Source of the DNA: DASYQD01 sp963837455
GTDB lineage: Bacteria > Acidobacteriota > Thermoanaerobaculia > Multivoradales > JAIOJS01
Length of the DNA: 64,000 bases
Assembly: GCA_963837455.1 (NCBI GenBank)
Contig: CAWINM010000010.1
Location: 310,001-374,000, forward strand
Direction of reading: 5' to 3'
In this document: piece after piece, positions 1 through 8,892 of the stretch
How the letters are laid out: every line of letters begins with the position of its first letter
How positions within the stretch are numbered: the stretch's first letter is position 1
The notes under the pieces: generated by a model
What the model saw: only the letters and a program-made list of their open reading frames with translations
Told to the model about the DNA's origin: nothing
The model's database searches: none
Position numbers and translations under genes: made by a program

Positions 1-546
1 AGCAGCCGCGCCCAGCGCGTCGACGTGCGCGTGCTCTCGGCAACCAATGCCGCCCTGCCGGAAGCCATCGCCGCCGGGCGCTTCCGCGAGGATCTCTACT
101 TCCGCCTCGACGTGGTGGAGATCCGCGTGCCGCCGCTCGCCGAGCGTGGCGATGACGTGTTGCCGCTCGCCCGCCACTTCCTCGCCGGCTTCGCCGCCGA
201 GCGCGGGCAGCCGCTGCGCTTCACCGTTGCCGCCGAGGCGGCACTGCTCGCCCACGCCTGGCCGGGTAACGTGCGCGAGCTGCAGAACCGCGTGCGGCGC
301 GCCAGCCTGCTCGCCACCGGCGCCGACATCGCCGCCGCCGACCTCGACCTGGCGGGCGGTGCCGGCCCGCCGCCGGCGCCGCTCGGGCCGGAGCCCGAGC
401 GCGAGCGGGTCGAGCTGCTGCGCCTGCTCGCCGACGAGGAGGGCAACGTCAGCCGTGTCGCCGATCGCCTGGGGATCAGCCGCCAGGCGCTGTATCGGCG
501 CATGGGCCGACTCGGCATCGAGCTCGAGCGGCGCCCGCGGGGTTAG
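1..546 (+). CDS. Sigma-54-dependent response regulator, C-terminal part (partial)
   Basis: The reading frame is open from base 1, so the 5' end lies outside the window. What remains is the second half of an NtrC-type AAA+ ATPase: LSATN, the RFREDLYFRL segment, the VPPLAERGDD region and the WPGNVREL sensor II motif are all readable. A Fis-type helix-turn-helix follows near the end (SRVADRLGISRQALYRRM). Proteins of this class remodel sigma-54 RNA polymerase at enhancer-dependent promoters. The next gene, 12 nt downstream, is an NtrY-like kinase, so the two probably form an NtrX/NtrY-like pair. Whether a receiver domain is present cannot be seen here. Target genes are unknown. Confidence 0.93.
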   Translation, partial: SSRAQRVDVRVLSATNAALPEAIAAGRFREDLYFRLDVVEIRVPPLAERGDDVLPLARHFLAGFAAERGQPLRFTVAAEAALLAHAWPGNVRELQNRVRRASLLATGADIAAADLDLAGGAGPPPAPLGPEPERERVELLRLLADEEGNVSRVADRLGISRQALYRRMGRLGIELERRPRG

Positions 547-558
547 GCTCGAGTAACG

Positions 559-2151
559 ATGCCGCGACCCGTCGACGCCGGAGGCAGCGGCGAGGTGGCG
601 CTGCCGGCCGCGGGGCAGGACGCGCAGCCCACGGCCGCCGCCGCGAGCGGCGATCCCCACCCGGCAGCGGCGCCGGAAGAGATCGGCGGCGCTCTCCTCG
701 CCGGCGGTCGCCGGCGCCCCGAGCTGCCGCCGCGGCGACGCGTGTCCCTCGCCGGGCGGGTCACCGCCGCGGTGTCGCTCGCCCTGGTGCTGATCGCCGG
801 CGGGGCGGCGTTCGCGAGCCGCTACCGCCTCGGTGCGCTCCCCACCTTCCTCGGCGTCGTCCTCGTCGGCCTACCTCTGGTCGCCTGGCTGGTGTCGCGG
901 TTGCTGCGCCCGCTCGACGACGTCCTGCGCGGCGTGGGTGACGGCATCCGCAGCTTCCGCGACCACGACTACAGCGTGCGCCTCGCCTACCGGCGGCGCG
1001 ACGAGCTGGGCGACCTGGTGCGGCTCTACAACGAGGTGGGTCAGCTGCTGCAGGAGGAGCGGCACCTCCTGCGGCAACGCGAGCTGTTGCTGCAGACGGC
1101 GCTCGAGCGCTCGCCCGCGGCCATCATGCTGGTCGGCCCCACCGGCCGCTTCGTCTACGGCAACCGCGAGGCGCGCCAGCTGCTGCTCGGTGGGACGCGC
1201 CTAGAGGGGCGCGCCTTCGCCGAGCTGCGCGACGGCTGCCCGCCGTCGATGCAGGAGATCCTGGCGAGCGACACCGATGGGCTCTTCACCGTCCGCGACG
1301 GCGAGCGCACCGAGACCTTCCACCTGTCGCGCCGCAGCTTCCGCCTCAACTACCGGCACCACGACCTGCTGCTGCTGCGACGGCTCACCGGCGAGCTGGG
1401 GCGTCAGGAGGCGGAGATCTGGAAGAAGGTGCTGCGCGTCGTGTCGCACGAGCTCAACAACTCGCTCGCCCCCATCTCCTCGCTGGTGCACTCGGCGCGC
1501 ATCGTCGCCTCCGATCCGCGGCACGCCCACCGCGCCGACGAGGTGTTCGCGACGCTGCGCGAACGCATCGACCACCTGCAGCGCTTCCTCGACGGCTATG
1601 CCCGCTTCGCGCGGCTGCCCCGCCCGCGCCCCGAGACGGTGGAATGGGCGCGCTTCCTGGAGACGGTGCAGGACTTCCCGCAGGTGCGCCTGCTGGCGGC
1701 GCCGCCGTCGACCCCGGGGTGGTTCGACCCGGCGCAATTGCGCCAGGTGCTGGTCAACCTGTTCAAGAACGCCGTCGAGGCGAGCGACGACGCGGCCGGT
1801 GGCACGGATGCCCCGACGGGTGAGCACGGGCATGGCGGACCCGGCGCCGGCCTGGGGGGGGACGACCCGCTGGCTCCCAGCGGCAGCGGCGTGGAGCCCG
1901 TGGTGGTCGGGCTGCGCGTCGAGTCGGCGCCCGATGGGGGCACCTGGATCCAGGTCTCCGACCGCGGTCGCGGCATGGACGACGAGACCATGCGCCAGGC
2001 GCTGCTGCCGTTCTACTCCACCAAGGCCGGCGGCAGCGGGCTCGGTCTCGCGCTCTGTCGCGAGATCCTCGAGGCGCACGGCGGCAAGATCGCCCTGCAA
2101 TCGCGGCCGGGCGAGGGCACCGTGGTGACTTGCTGGCTGCCACCGCGCTGA
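559..2151 (+). CDS. NtrY-like sensor histidine kinase
   Basis: This 530-residue kinase starts at an ATG 12 nt after the regulator gene. A proline/alanine-rich cytoplasmic start is followed by two hydrophobic segments (about residues 70-115), a HAMP-like linker and a PAS-like region (about 185-270). The phosphoacceptor motif is VSHELNN with His297. The ATPase domain shows the N box (NLFKNAVEAS), DRGRGM and GSGLGLAL. The H-box reads HELNNSLAPI, close to the HEIKNPLTPI form of NtrY-type kinases. An insert rich in Gly, Asp and Pro interrupts the ATPase domain after the N box. It probably phosphorylates the upstream sigma-54 activator; the signal is unknown. Confidence 0.93.
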   Translation: MPRPVDAGGSGEVALPAAGQDAQPTAAAASGDPHPAAAPEEIGGALLAGGRRRPELPPRRRVSLAGRVTAAVSLALVLIAGGAAFASRYRLGALPTFLGVVLVGLPLVAWLVSRLLRPLDDVLRGVGDGIRSFRDHDYSVRLAYRRRDELGDLVRLYNEVGQLLQEERHLLRQRELLLQTALERSPAAIMLVGPTGRFVYGNREARQLLLGGTRLEGRAFAELRDGCPPSMQEILASDTDGLFTVRDGERTETFHLSRRSFRLNYRHHDLLLLRRLTGELGRQEAEIWKKVLRVVSHELNNSLAPISSLVHSARIVASDPRHAHRADEVFATLRERIDHLQRFLDGYARFARLPRPRPETVEWARFLETVQDFPQVRLLAAPPSTPGWFDPAQLRQVLVNLFKNAVEASDDAAGGTDAPTGEHGHGGPGAGLGGDDPLAPSGSGVEPVVVGLRVESAPDGGTWIQVSDRGRGMDDETMRQALLPFYSTKAGGSGLGLALCREILEAHGGKIALQSRPGEGTVVTCWLPPR

Positions 2152-2303
2152 GCCGCAGGCGGGAGCCTGACACTTCCATGACGTTTGCCTGACCGAGCGC
2201 TGACCCCCTTGGCGCCCATCCCCCCTCAGACTTGCCCCACCGCGGTGCTCCCTGGCCGGCAACACTCCATCCCATCACCTGGCGGGGCCCTGCAGCAGAC
2301 CCG

Positions 2304-2522
2304 ATGACCGTGACGACCGCTCCCGCTCCCGGCGCCTCTCCGACGTCTCCACGCTATGAGTGGGTGTCCATCGCGTTCCTCGCGCTCACGCCGCTGGTGG
2401 GCATCGTGGGCACCGCGCTCGACACCCTCCACGTCGGGTTCGCGCCCTGGATGCTGAGCTCGGCGCGGGAGCTGCGGCGAGGGGCCGGGCGGCTGTTGAT
2501 CGCCGTTCCCCAGGGTTCCTGA
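2304..2522 (+). pseudogene. Acyl-CoA (stearoyl-CoA-type) desaturase N-terminal remnant
   Basis: A short frame from ATG 2304 encodes about 72 residues. YEWVSIAFLALTPLVGIVG and the following LHVGFAPWML resemble the first membrane segment of membrane-bound acyl-CoA desaturases. In those enzymes this segment is followed by TGLSITAGYHR and the first histidine box. Here the continuation (GAGRLLIAV) only faintly recalls that stretch and the frame stops at 2522 before any His box. No later His box was seen downstream, where the ketoacyl synthase gene begins. I read it as the stump of a deleted desaturase gene. It could also be an unrelated small membrane protein. Confidence 0.4.
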
Positions 2523-2562
2523 CGTCGATGTGGACGGAGGCGTCATAGACTCGTCGCTCGGG

Positions 2563-3648
2563 ATGCCGACGATGCTGCGCCACACCGTGATCACCGGCAC
2601 CGGCAGCTACCTGCCGCCGGTGCGGGTGCCGAATCGCGAGTTCGTCGGCAACCGCTTCTACGACCAGCAGCGCGCACGGCTCCTGCAGCCGGGCGAGGAG
2701 ATCGTCGACAAGTTCGTCAGGATCACCGGCATCACCGAGCGGCGCCACGTCGCCGGCGACCAGCTCGCCTCCGACATCGGCACCCTCGCCGCCGAGCAGG
2801 CGCTCACCAGCTCGGGCACCGACCGCGAGAGCCTCGACTACCTGATCGTCGCCCACAACTTCGGCGACGTCGCCGCCGACAATCGGCAGTCGGACTGCAT
2901 CCCCAGCCTCGCCTCGCGGGTCAAGGCGAAGCTCGGCATCCACAACCCGGCGACGGTCGCCTACGACGTCCTCTTCGGCTGCCCGGGGTGGCTGCAGGCG
3001 GTGATCCAGGCCGACTGCTTCCTGCGGGTGGGTGACGGCCGGCGCGCCCTCGTGGTCGGTACCGAGACGCTGTCGCGCGTCTCCGACCCCCACGACCGCG
3101 ACAGCATGATCTACGGCGACGGCGCCGGCGCCGCCATCCTCGAGGCGCGCGAGAGCGACGCGCCGATCGGCATCCTCGCCCACGCGGCGCGCACCGACAC
3201 CATCGAGCACGCCTGGCTGCTGTGGATGGACCGCTCGCTCGGACCCGAGCCGGCGCCCGACGCCCTCTTCTTCCGCATGGACGGCCACAAGGTCTACGAG
3301 TACGCCGTCAAGACCGTGCCGAGCGCCATCGTCGAGTGCCTCGACAAGGCGGGCCTCACCGTCGAGCAGGTCGACAAGATCCTCATCCACCAGGCCAACG
3401 CCAAGATGGACGAGGCGATCATCAAGCGCCTCCTGCGCGGCTCGCAGATGCGGCAGTCGCTCGACGAGCTGGTGCCGATGACCGTCGGCTGGCTCGGCAA
3501 CAGCTCGGTGGCGACGTTGCCGACCCTGCTCGACCTGCTGCGCCGCGAGCAGGTCGAAGGGCACACCCTGGCGAGCGGGGACGTGCTGCTCTTCGCCTCG
3601 GTGGGCGCGGGCATGAACGTCAACGCGGTTGCCTACCGCATGCCCTGA
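2563..3648 (+). CDS. 3-oxoacyl-ACP synthase III family protein (KAS III-like)
   Basis: This thiolase-fold condensing enzyme has the KAS III catalytic triad. With the ATG at 2563 as start, the nucleophile is Cys140 (LFGCPGW), the histidine is His276 (ILIHQAN) and the asparagine is Asn313 (WLGNSS). An ATG at 2572 is equally possible; a GTG at 2530 would add 11 residues not typical of the family. The protein is about 360 residues, longer than housekeeping FabH (about 320), and has an inserted segment around residues 20-60. A second, more canonical FabH lies at 23355. This copy sits next to a desaturase remnant, so it may make or modify a special acyl chain. Substrate unknown. Confidence 0.9.
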   Translation: MPTMLRHTVITGTGSYLPPVRVPNREFVGNRFYDQQRARLLQPGEEIVDKFVRITGITERRHVAGDQLASDIGTLAAEQALTSSGTDRESLDYLIVAHNFGDVAADNRQSDCIPSLASRVKAKLGIHNPATVAYDVLFGCPGWLQAVIQADCFLRVGDGRRALVVGTETLSRVSDPHDRDSMIYGDGAGAAILEARESDAPIGILAHAARTDTIEHAWLLWMDRSLGPEPAPDALFFRMDGHKVYEYAVKTVPSAIVECLDKAGLTVEQVDKILIHQANAKMDEAIIKRLLRGSQMRQSLDELVPMTVGWLGNSSVATLPTLLDLLRREQVEGHTLASGDVLLFASVGAGMNVNAVAYRMP

Positions 3649-3697
3649 GCGGGTCGCGGGAGTGCCGGACCGAGCCGGCGCGCCCGCGAGCGGGGTG

Positions 3698-4567
3698 TCA
3701 ACGCGGACGGGCGATGACCCAGAGGGCGGCGGCCGCCAGCAGGCAACCGAGCAGCGCCAGCATCCACGGCGACGCCGTCGGCACCGCGGTGATGCCCTGG
3801 GTAGTGAAGGTGACCACCAGCTGCGGCCGCAGCTCCGGCGTGGGGCCTTCGGAGCTGTCGAAGCGCCGGGCGGTGGGGGAGACGCCCTGCACCGCCACGC
3901 CACCGGCGCCAGCGGGCCTTGCCGGCGCTCCGTCGTCGACGAGGATCCAGCCGTCGTTGCTCGCCGGGCTGTCGACCCAGCCCTGGACGTCGGCGACCAT
4001 GCCCGCCGTCGAGCCCCAGGTGACGGCAGCGGGGAAGCTGGTGCCGACGTCGGTGGCCCCGCTGCTCGCGGGGTCGAAGTCGCCGCCCTCCGTCGTCCAC
4101 GGGGCGGTGCCGAAGAATCGGTCGCACCAGGTGGCGTCCGTCGGGCTGGCGGGCGCGCCGTCGCCGCCCTGGAAGCCCGGAGGAAAGTCGTTGGCATTGG
4201 AGGTGCCCTCGCCCCACGACGCGGTCAGCCGATGGAGGCCGAAGGTCTCGGGCCCTTGAGCCGCCCCGGCCACCTTGTTGACGTTGAGGGTAAGGGTGAC
4301 GGCGGTGATCGTCGAGCCTGCCGGGATGGCGCCGAGGTCGAAGCGGAGCACCGCCCGCCGCTCCTCCCCCTCGCCGTTGAGGCCCGCGAAGATGTCCCGG
4401 CCGGCGCCGTTGCTGGCGTCGCCGAAACACGTCCCGACGATGTCACCGAAGGTCTGGTAGAGGGTGTTGTCGTCGATCTGTGTCGCCGTGTACTGATTCG
4501 CCCGCGCCGTGTTGGCGAACGCAAACAGTGCGAGGGGCACGAGGGCAACGATCGGGCCTCTTTGCAT
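3698..4567 (-). CDS. DNRLRE-type secreted protein with IPTL-CTERM-like anchor
   Basis: This 289-residue protein starts with a signal peptide that ends near TARANQY. A beta-sandwich of DNRLRE type follows (about residues 25-245), with RRAVLRFDL, TITAVTLTL and the WCDRFFG region typical of that surface-protein domain. The C-terminus reads VPTASPWMLALLG, then a hydrophobic helix, then a basic tail (ARPR). That matches the layout of IPTL-CTERM/PEP-CTERM sorting signals, which are processed by exosortase or archaeosortase-like enzymes. No sortase gene is in the window. It probably ends up on the cell surface or in matrix. The ligand is unknown. Confidence 0.82.
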   Translation of the reverse strand: MQRGPIVALVPLALFAFANTARANQYTATQIDDNTLYQTFGDIVGTCFGDASNGAGRDIFAGLNGEGEERRAVLRFDLGAIPAGSTITAVTLTLNVNKVAGAAQGPETFGLHRLTASWGEGTSNANDFPPGFQGGDGAPASPTDATWCDRFFGTAPWTTEGGDFDPASSGATDVGTSFPAAVTWGSTAGMVADVQGWVDSPASNDGWILVDDGAPARPAGAGGVAVQGVSPTARRFDSSEGPTPELRPQLVVTFTTQGITAVPTASPWMLALLGCLLAAAALWVIARPR

Positions 4568-4679
4568 GGAATCGCTCCTCCCGGGATTGGATGGGCGCCA
4601 TTCTCCACGAATTCACGATGCAGGGAAACCCCGCGACGGCCCCCTGCGGCGTGGGGTCGCCGGCGCGGCAGAGAGGAGC

Positions 4680-5018
4680 TCACGCCGCGCTGGCGCCGCC
4701 GCGCTCGGGCTCGAGGTGCGCAACGATGCGCTCGCCCTCGGGCGCCGCCATGGTCGCCGGCGCCAGGGCCAGCACCGGCATCCGGGTGGTGCGAGCATCC
4801 CGTTGCAGCGGCCGGGTGAGCGCGAACCCCTCGAGCTCCGGCATGGTGAGCGCCCCCACGATCGCCTGGGGGCAGTGAGCGCGGGCGAGCTCGACGGCCC
4901 GCTGCCGGTCGGCGGCGACGAGCGCCGGCAAGCCCGCGGCGGCGAGCACGAGCTCGAGCCGTTCGCGGGCGGCGGCATCGTCGTCGACCACCAGCACCGG
5001 CGCCACTGCTTCGCCCAC
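4680..5018 (-). CDS. Degenerate response-regulator receiver domain protein
   Basis: The 112 residues have a receiver fold start (VLVVDDDAAARERLELVL), but key residues are lost. The segment that should carry the phosphoacceptor Asp reads IVGALTMPELEG, with Ala where Asp is expected. The KP motif near the C-terminus is replaced by HLEPERGG. The frame stays open upstream of the GTG start and encodes the tail of another receiver, described separately. It is therefore unlikely to be phosphorylated and may be a decaying fragment of a larger multi-receiver protein. No kinase domain is adjacent. Confidence 0.6.
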   Translation of the reverse strand: MGEAVAPVLVVDDDAAARERLELVLAAAGLPALVAADRQRAVELARAHCPQAIVGALTMPELEGFALTRPLQRDARTTRMPVLALAPATMAAPEGERIVAHLEPERGGASAA

Positions 5019-5262
5019 CGCCGGCGGCGAGAGCCGCCGCGGCGCAGCGAGGAAGGCCGAGGGGTCTACCGGTTTCGCCAGCCAGGCATCGAAGCCGAGG
5101 GCGGCCGAGAGGCGTCGGCTGTCCGTCGCTTGCCGGCGCGGGACGCCGGGAATGCGGGGGGCGCGGCGCTGGTTACAGACGACGACCCTCGTCCAGGCGA
5201 CCGCCAGCCAGCCAGCGGCTTGCCAAGTGCGGCGCGATGTGCGATGGTCTCGACCATCTCAG
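5019..5262 (-). pseudogene. Tail of a second receiver domain fused in frame upstream of the degenerate receiver
   Basis: The minus-strand frame of the 4680-5018 gene is open back to a TGA at about 5262 and contains no ATG. Just before VGEAVAPVLVVDDD it reads ALGFDAWLAKPVDPSAFLAA. That is the characteristic alpha4-beta5-alpha5 end of a receiver domain, with the conserved Lys-Pro. The upstream part of that receiver (Asp pocket, beta1) is not recognisable. This suggests a tandem-receiver protein, perhaps the end of a hybrid kinase, whose 5' part has been lost. Confidence 0.5.
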
Positions 5263-5420
5263 CGGCCGGGCGGCGTCGGAGTCAATCGCGACTCGTGGCG
5301 CGCCAGGCCGAACGGCAGCCTCCCCGGCAAGTCTTCCGTTCTTCCCCTCGACAGTTCGCCGGATCGATCGACGCGGTACGTTCCCGCGGCCACGGTTGAG
5401 CCCTGGCTGAACGTCCGCAG

Positions 5421-5433
5421 AAGGGATCTCACC

Positions 5434-5436
<3 letters not shown>
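5421..5436 (+). promoter_or_regulatory. Ribosome binding site deciding a TTG start for the helicase
   Basis: AAGGGA at 5421-5426 is followed after 7 nt by TTG at 5434. There is no ATG or GTG with a comparable site between 5152 and the Q motif, so this site fixes the start of the DEAD-box helicase. Confidence 0.6.
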
Positions 5437-6948
<1,512 letters not shown>

Positions 6949-7069
6949 GCGAATTCCGCAGCCCCTGAGGTGGCGGGCGTGGCGAGCGCGTGGATCGCGC
7001 TTGCCGTGCCGGCCGCCACCGGGGGCGCAGTGGAGCAGGGGAACCCCCGGCAGGGAGAAGATCGCCGCC

Positions 7070-7861
7070 ATGACGACTCCCCGGCAGACGATCGCCCTCA
7101 CTCGCGAGGTGAGCCCCGCCTTCGCGCGCTGCGAGCTCACGCACCTCGATCGGCAGCCGATCGATCTCGGGCTGGCGGCGCGCCAGCACGGTGCCTACGA
7201 GGCGCTGCTCGCGGCGCTCGGATGCGCTCTCGTGCGCCTGCCGGCGGAGCCGGGGCTGCCCGACTCGGTGTTCGTCGAGGACGCGGCGGTGGTGGTCGAC
7301 GAGCTGGCGGTGGTTACCCGACCCGGAGCGCCGTCGCGGCGCGGCGAGACGGCGTCGGTGGCGGTTGCGCTCGCCGCCCATCGCCCGCTGGCACGCATCG
7401 CGGCGCCGGCGACGCTCGACGGCGGCGACGTGCTGCGGGTCGGCCGCCAGGTGTTCGTCGGGCTTTCCGCCCGCTCGAGCCCGGACGGTGTGGCGCAGCT
7501 CGCGGCGCTGCTCGGGCCTCTCGGCTACACGGTGAGCGGCGTGCCGCTCGCTGGCTGCCTGCACCTCAAGTCGGCGGTGACGGCGGTGGCCGAAGGCACG
7601 CTGCTCATCCATCCGCCGTGGGTCCCCGGCGAGGCGTTTGTCGGCCTCGAGCGGATCGAAGTCGACCCCGCCGAGCCGTTTGCCGCCAACGCCCTGCTCG
7701 TGCCGGGGCCGGCAGGAGGCACGGTAGTGCTGCCCGCGGCCTTTCCGCGCACCCGCGAGCGCCTCGAGCGGCGGGGCATCGACGTCCGCACGGTCGGGGT
7801 CTCCGAGATCGCCAAGGCCGAGGGGGGCGTCAGCTGCTGCAGCATCCTGATCGCCGGCTGA
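7070..7861 (+). CDS. Dimethylarginine dimethylaminohydrolase-like amidinotransferase-fold enzyme
   Basis: The 263 residues match the DDAH/arginine deiminase superfamily. They show the N-terminal ALTREVSPAF segment, the substrate-loop LPDSVFVEDAAVV, ATLDGGDVL, the catalytic histidine in GCLHLKSAVT and the catalytic cysteine near the end in GGVSCCSIL (Cys256 or Cys257). DDAH hydrolyses N-omega-methylated arginines to citrulline and methylamines; some relatives act on other guanidines. The ATG at 7070 is preceded by AGGGAG. The gene stands alone, followed by a probable terminator. Role could be use of methylarginine as nitrogen source. Confidence 0.88.
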   Translation: MTTPRQTIALTREVSPAFARCELTHLDRQPIDLGLAARQHGAYEALLAALGCALVRLPAEPGLPDSVFVEDAAVVVDELAVVTRPGAPSRRGETASVAVALAAHRPLARIAAPATLDGGDVLRVGRQVFVGLSARSSPDGVAQLAALLGPLGYTVSGVPLAGCLHLKSAVTAVAEGTLLIHPPWVPGEAFVGLERIEVDPAEPFAANALLVPGPAGGTVVLPAAFPRTRERLERRGIDVRTVGVSEIAKAEGGVSCCSILIAG

Positions 7862-7875
7862 GCCGGCGCGCGGCC

Positions 7876-7926
7876 GGCCCGCCCGGGCTCGGGGAGAGGA
7901 TCCCCGGGGAGGAGGCGGGCCTTTGC
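7876..7926 (+). terminator. Probable intrinsic terminator after the DDAH-like gene
   Basis: The outer arms GGCCCGCC (7876-7883) and GGCGGGCC (7914-7921) enclose an inner GGGGA/TCCCC hairpin. The structure is followed by CTTTGCATT. The T-run is short, so this is a moderate call. Confidence 0.45.
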
Positions 7927-7992
7927 ATTCCCTTACCACCGCGCTTGCCGGCGCCCTGGCAGGCCGCCTCGCGCGTGCTAAGCTCCGCGGCG

Positions 7993-8406
7993 ATGCGGGG
8001 CTTGGCAACGGCGGCGATAGCGGCTCTCGTCGCCCTCGCCTGCAACGGCAACGGTCCAACCAGCAATCCCACCTCGCTGGTGCTTTCGGGCGTGGTCTCG
8101 GCGCAGTCGGGCGGCAACCACGATGTCCGCCTCTCGCGCACCGGCAACCTCCGTGTCACCCTCACCGACGTACGGCCCGTGCTCCTCGACGTCACCGCCA
8201 TCGATCCCTCGACCCTGGCGTTCGACGTCGGCATCGGCACCCCCAGCAGCAGCGGTTGCGCGCTCACCTACTCGGCGGCCCTCATCGAGGGCGGCGTCCT
8301 GTCGTTTGGCCTCGACAAGGGTAACTACTGCCTGACGGTCACCGACGCAGGCCTGCCGGAGGACAGCACCGTGGCCTACACCCTCCTCGTCGAGGTCTCG
8401 CAGTGA
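7993..8406 (+). CDS. Small lipoprotein-like secreted protein (tandem copy 1)
   Basis: This 137-residue protein starts with a short signal peptide ending in LVALAC, an acceptable but not perfect lipobox. The mature part is a single beta-rich domain (VLSGVVSAQSG, RTGNLRVTLTDV, GIGTPSSSGC, GNYCLTVTDAG) resembling pre-peptidase C-terminal type beta-sandwiches. The next gene encodes a paralogue with the same order of motifs and is translationally coupled to it. Probably anchored in the inner or outer membrane facing the periplasm. No enzymatic residues are recognisable and the role is unknown. Confidence 0.72.
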   Translation: MRGLATAAIAALVALACNGNGPTSNPTSLVLSGVVSAQSGGNHDVRLSRTGNLRVTLTDVRPVLLDVTAIDPSTLAFDVGIGTPSSSGCALTYSAALIEGGVLSFGLDKGNYCLTVTDAGLPEDSTVAYTLLVEVSQ

Positions 8407-8861
8407 GGGGGCTCGCGAGGGCATCCTGGCTCGCCGGGGCTTCCCTGGGGGCCCTGCTGACGGCGGGCCTGGCCTCCGGGTGCCACAACAGCAAGTCGCC
8501 CTCGGAGCCGGCGCCCACTCCGACGCCGGTGCCGACGGTGACCGAGACCTTCTCCGGTTCCTTCGCACAGAGCGGCGCCGCGGCGCACAACTTCACGGTC
8601 GGCGCCACCGGCAACGTGACGATCAAGCTCACCAGCGTCGCGCCGCTCTCGACCCTGCAGGTGGGAGTCGGCATCGGCACCGTCGACAGCAGCCTGACGC
8701 CCCCCTGCGCGCTGTTCGCGCAGGACAACGACGTGCGGCTCAACGACACCTTCCTCTCCAGCTCAGTGGCGGCGGGCGACTACTGCGTGAAAGTGTTCGA
8801 CGTCGGCAACGTCTTCCCCGGCGTGACCGTCCAGTACGACGTGGCGGTCACGCACCCCTGA
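8403..8861 (+). CDS. Small lipoprotein (tandem copy 2)
   Basis: The GTG start at 8403 overlaps the previous TGA by 4 nt, showing coupled translation. The 152-residue product has a signal peptide with lipobox LASGC and a Pro/Thr linker (PAPTPTPVPTV). Then comes the same beta-domain as its neighbour: FSGSFAQSGAAAHNFTV, GNVTIKLTSV, VGIGTVDSS, AAGDYCVKVFDVG. The pair looks like a tandem duplication that diverged. Two conserved cysteines (around CALF and DYCV) could form a disulfide. Function unknown. Confidence 0.78.
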   Translation: MRGLARASWLAGASLGALLTAGLASGCHNSKSPSEPAPTPTPVPTVTETFSGSFAQSGAAAHNFTVGATGNVTIKLTSVAPLSTLQVGVGIGTVDSSLTPPCALFAQDNDVRLNDTFLSSSVAAGDYCVKVFDVGNVFPGVTVQYDVAVTHP

Positions 8862-8892
8862 CGGGGTGACGCCCTCGCCTCGACCGCGGGGC

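Noticed and set aside
5152..5433. N-terminal extension of the DEAD-box helicase from 5152
   Set aside because: The extension has no helicase-family similarity, lies opposite a receiver remnant, and a good SD precedes the TTG at 5434.
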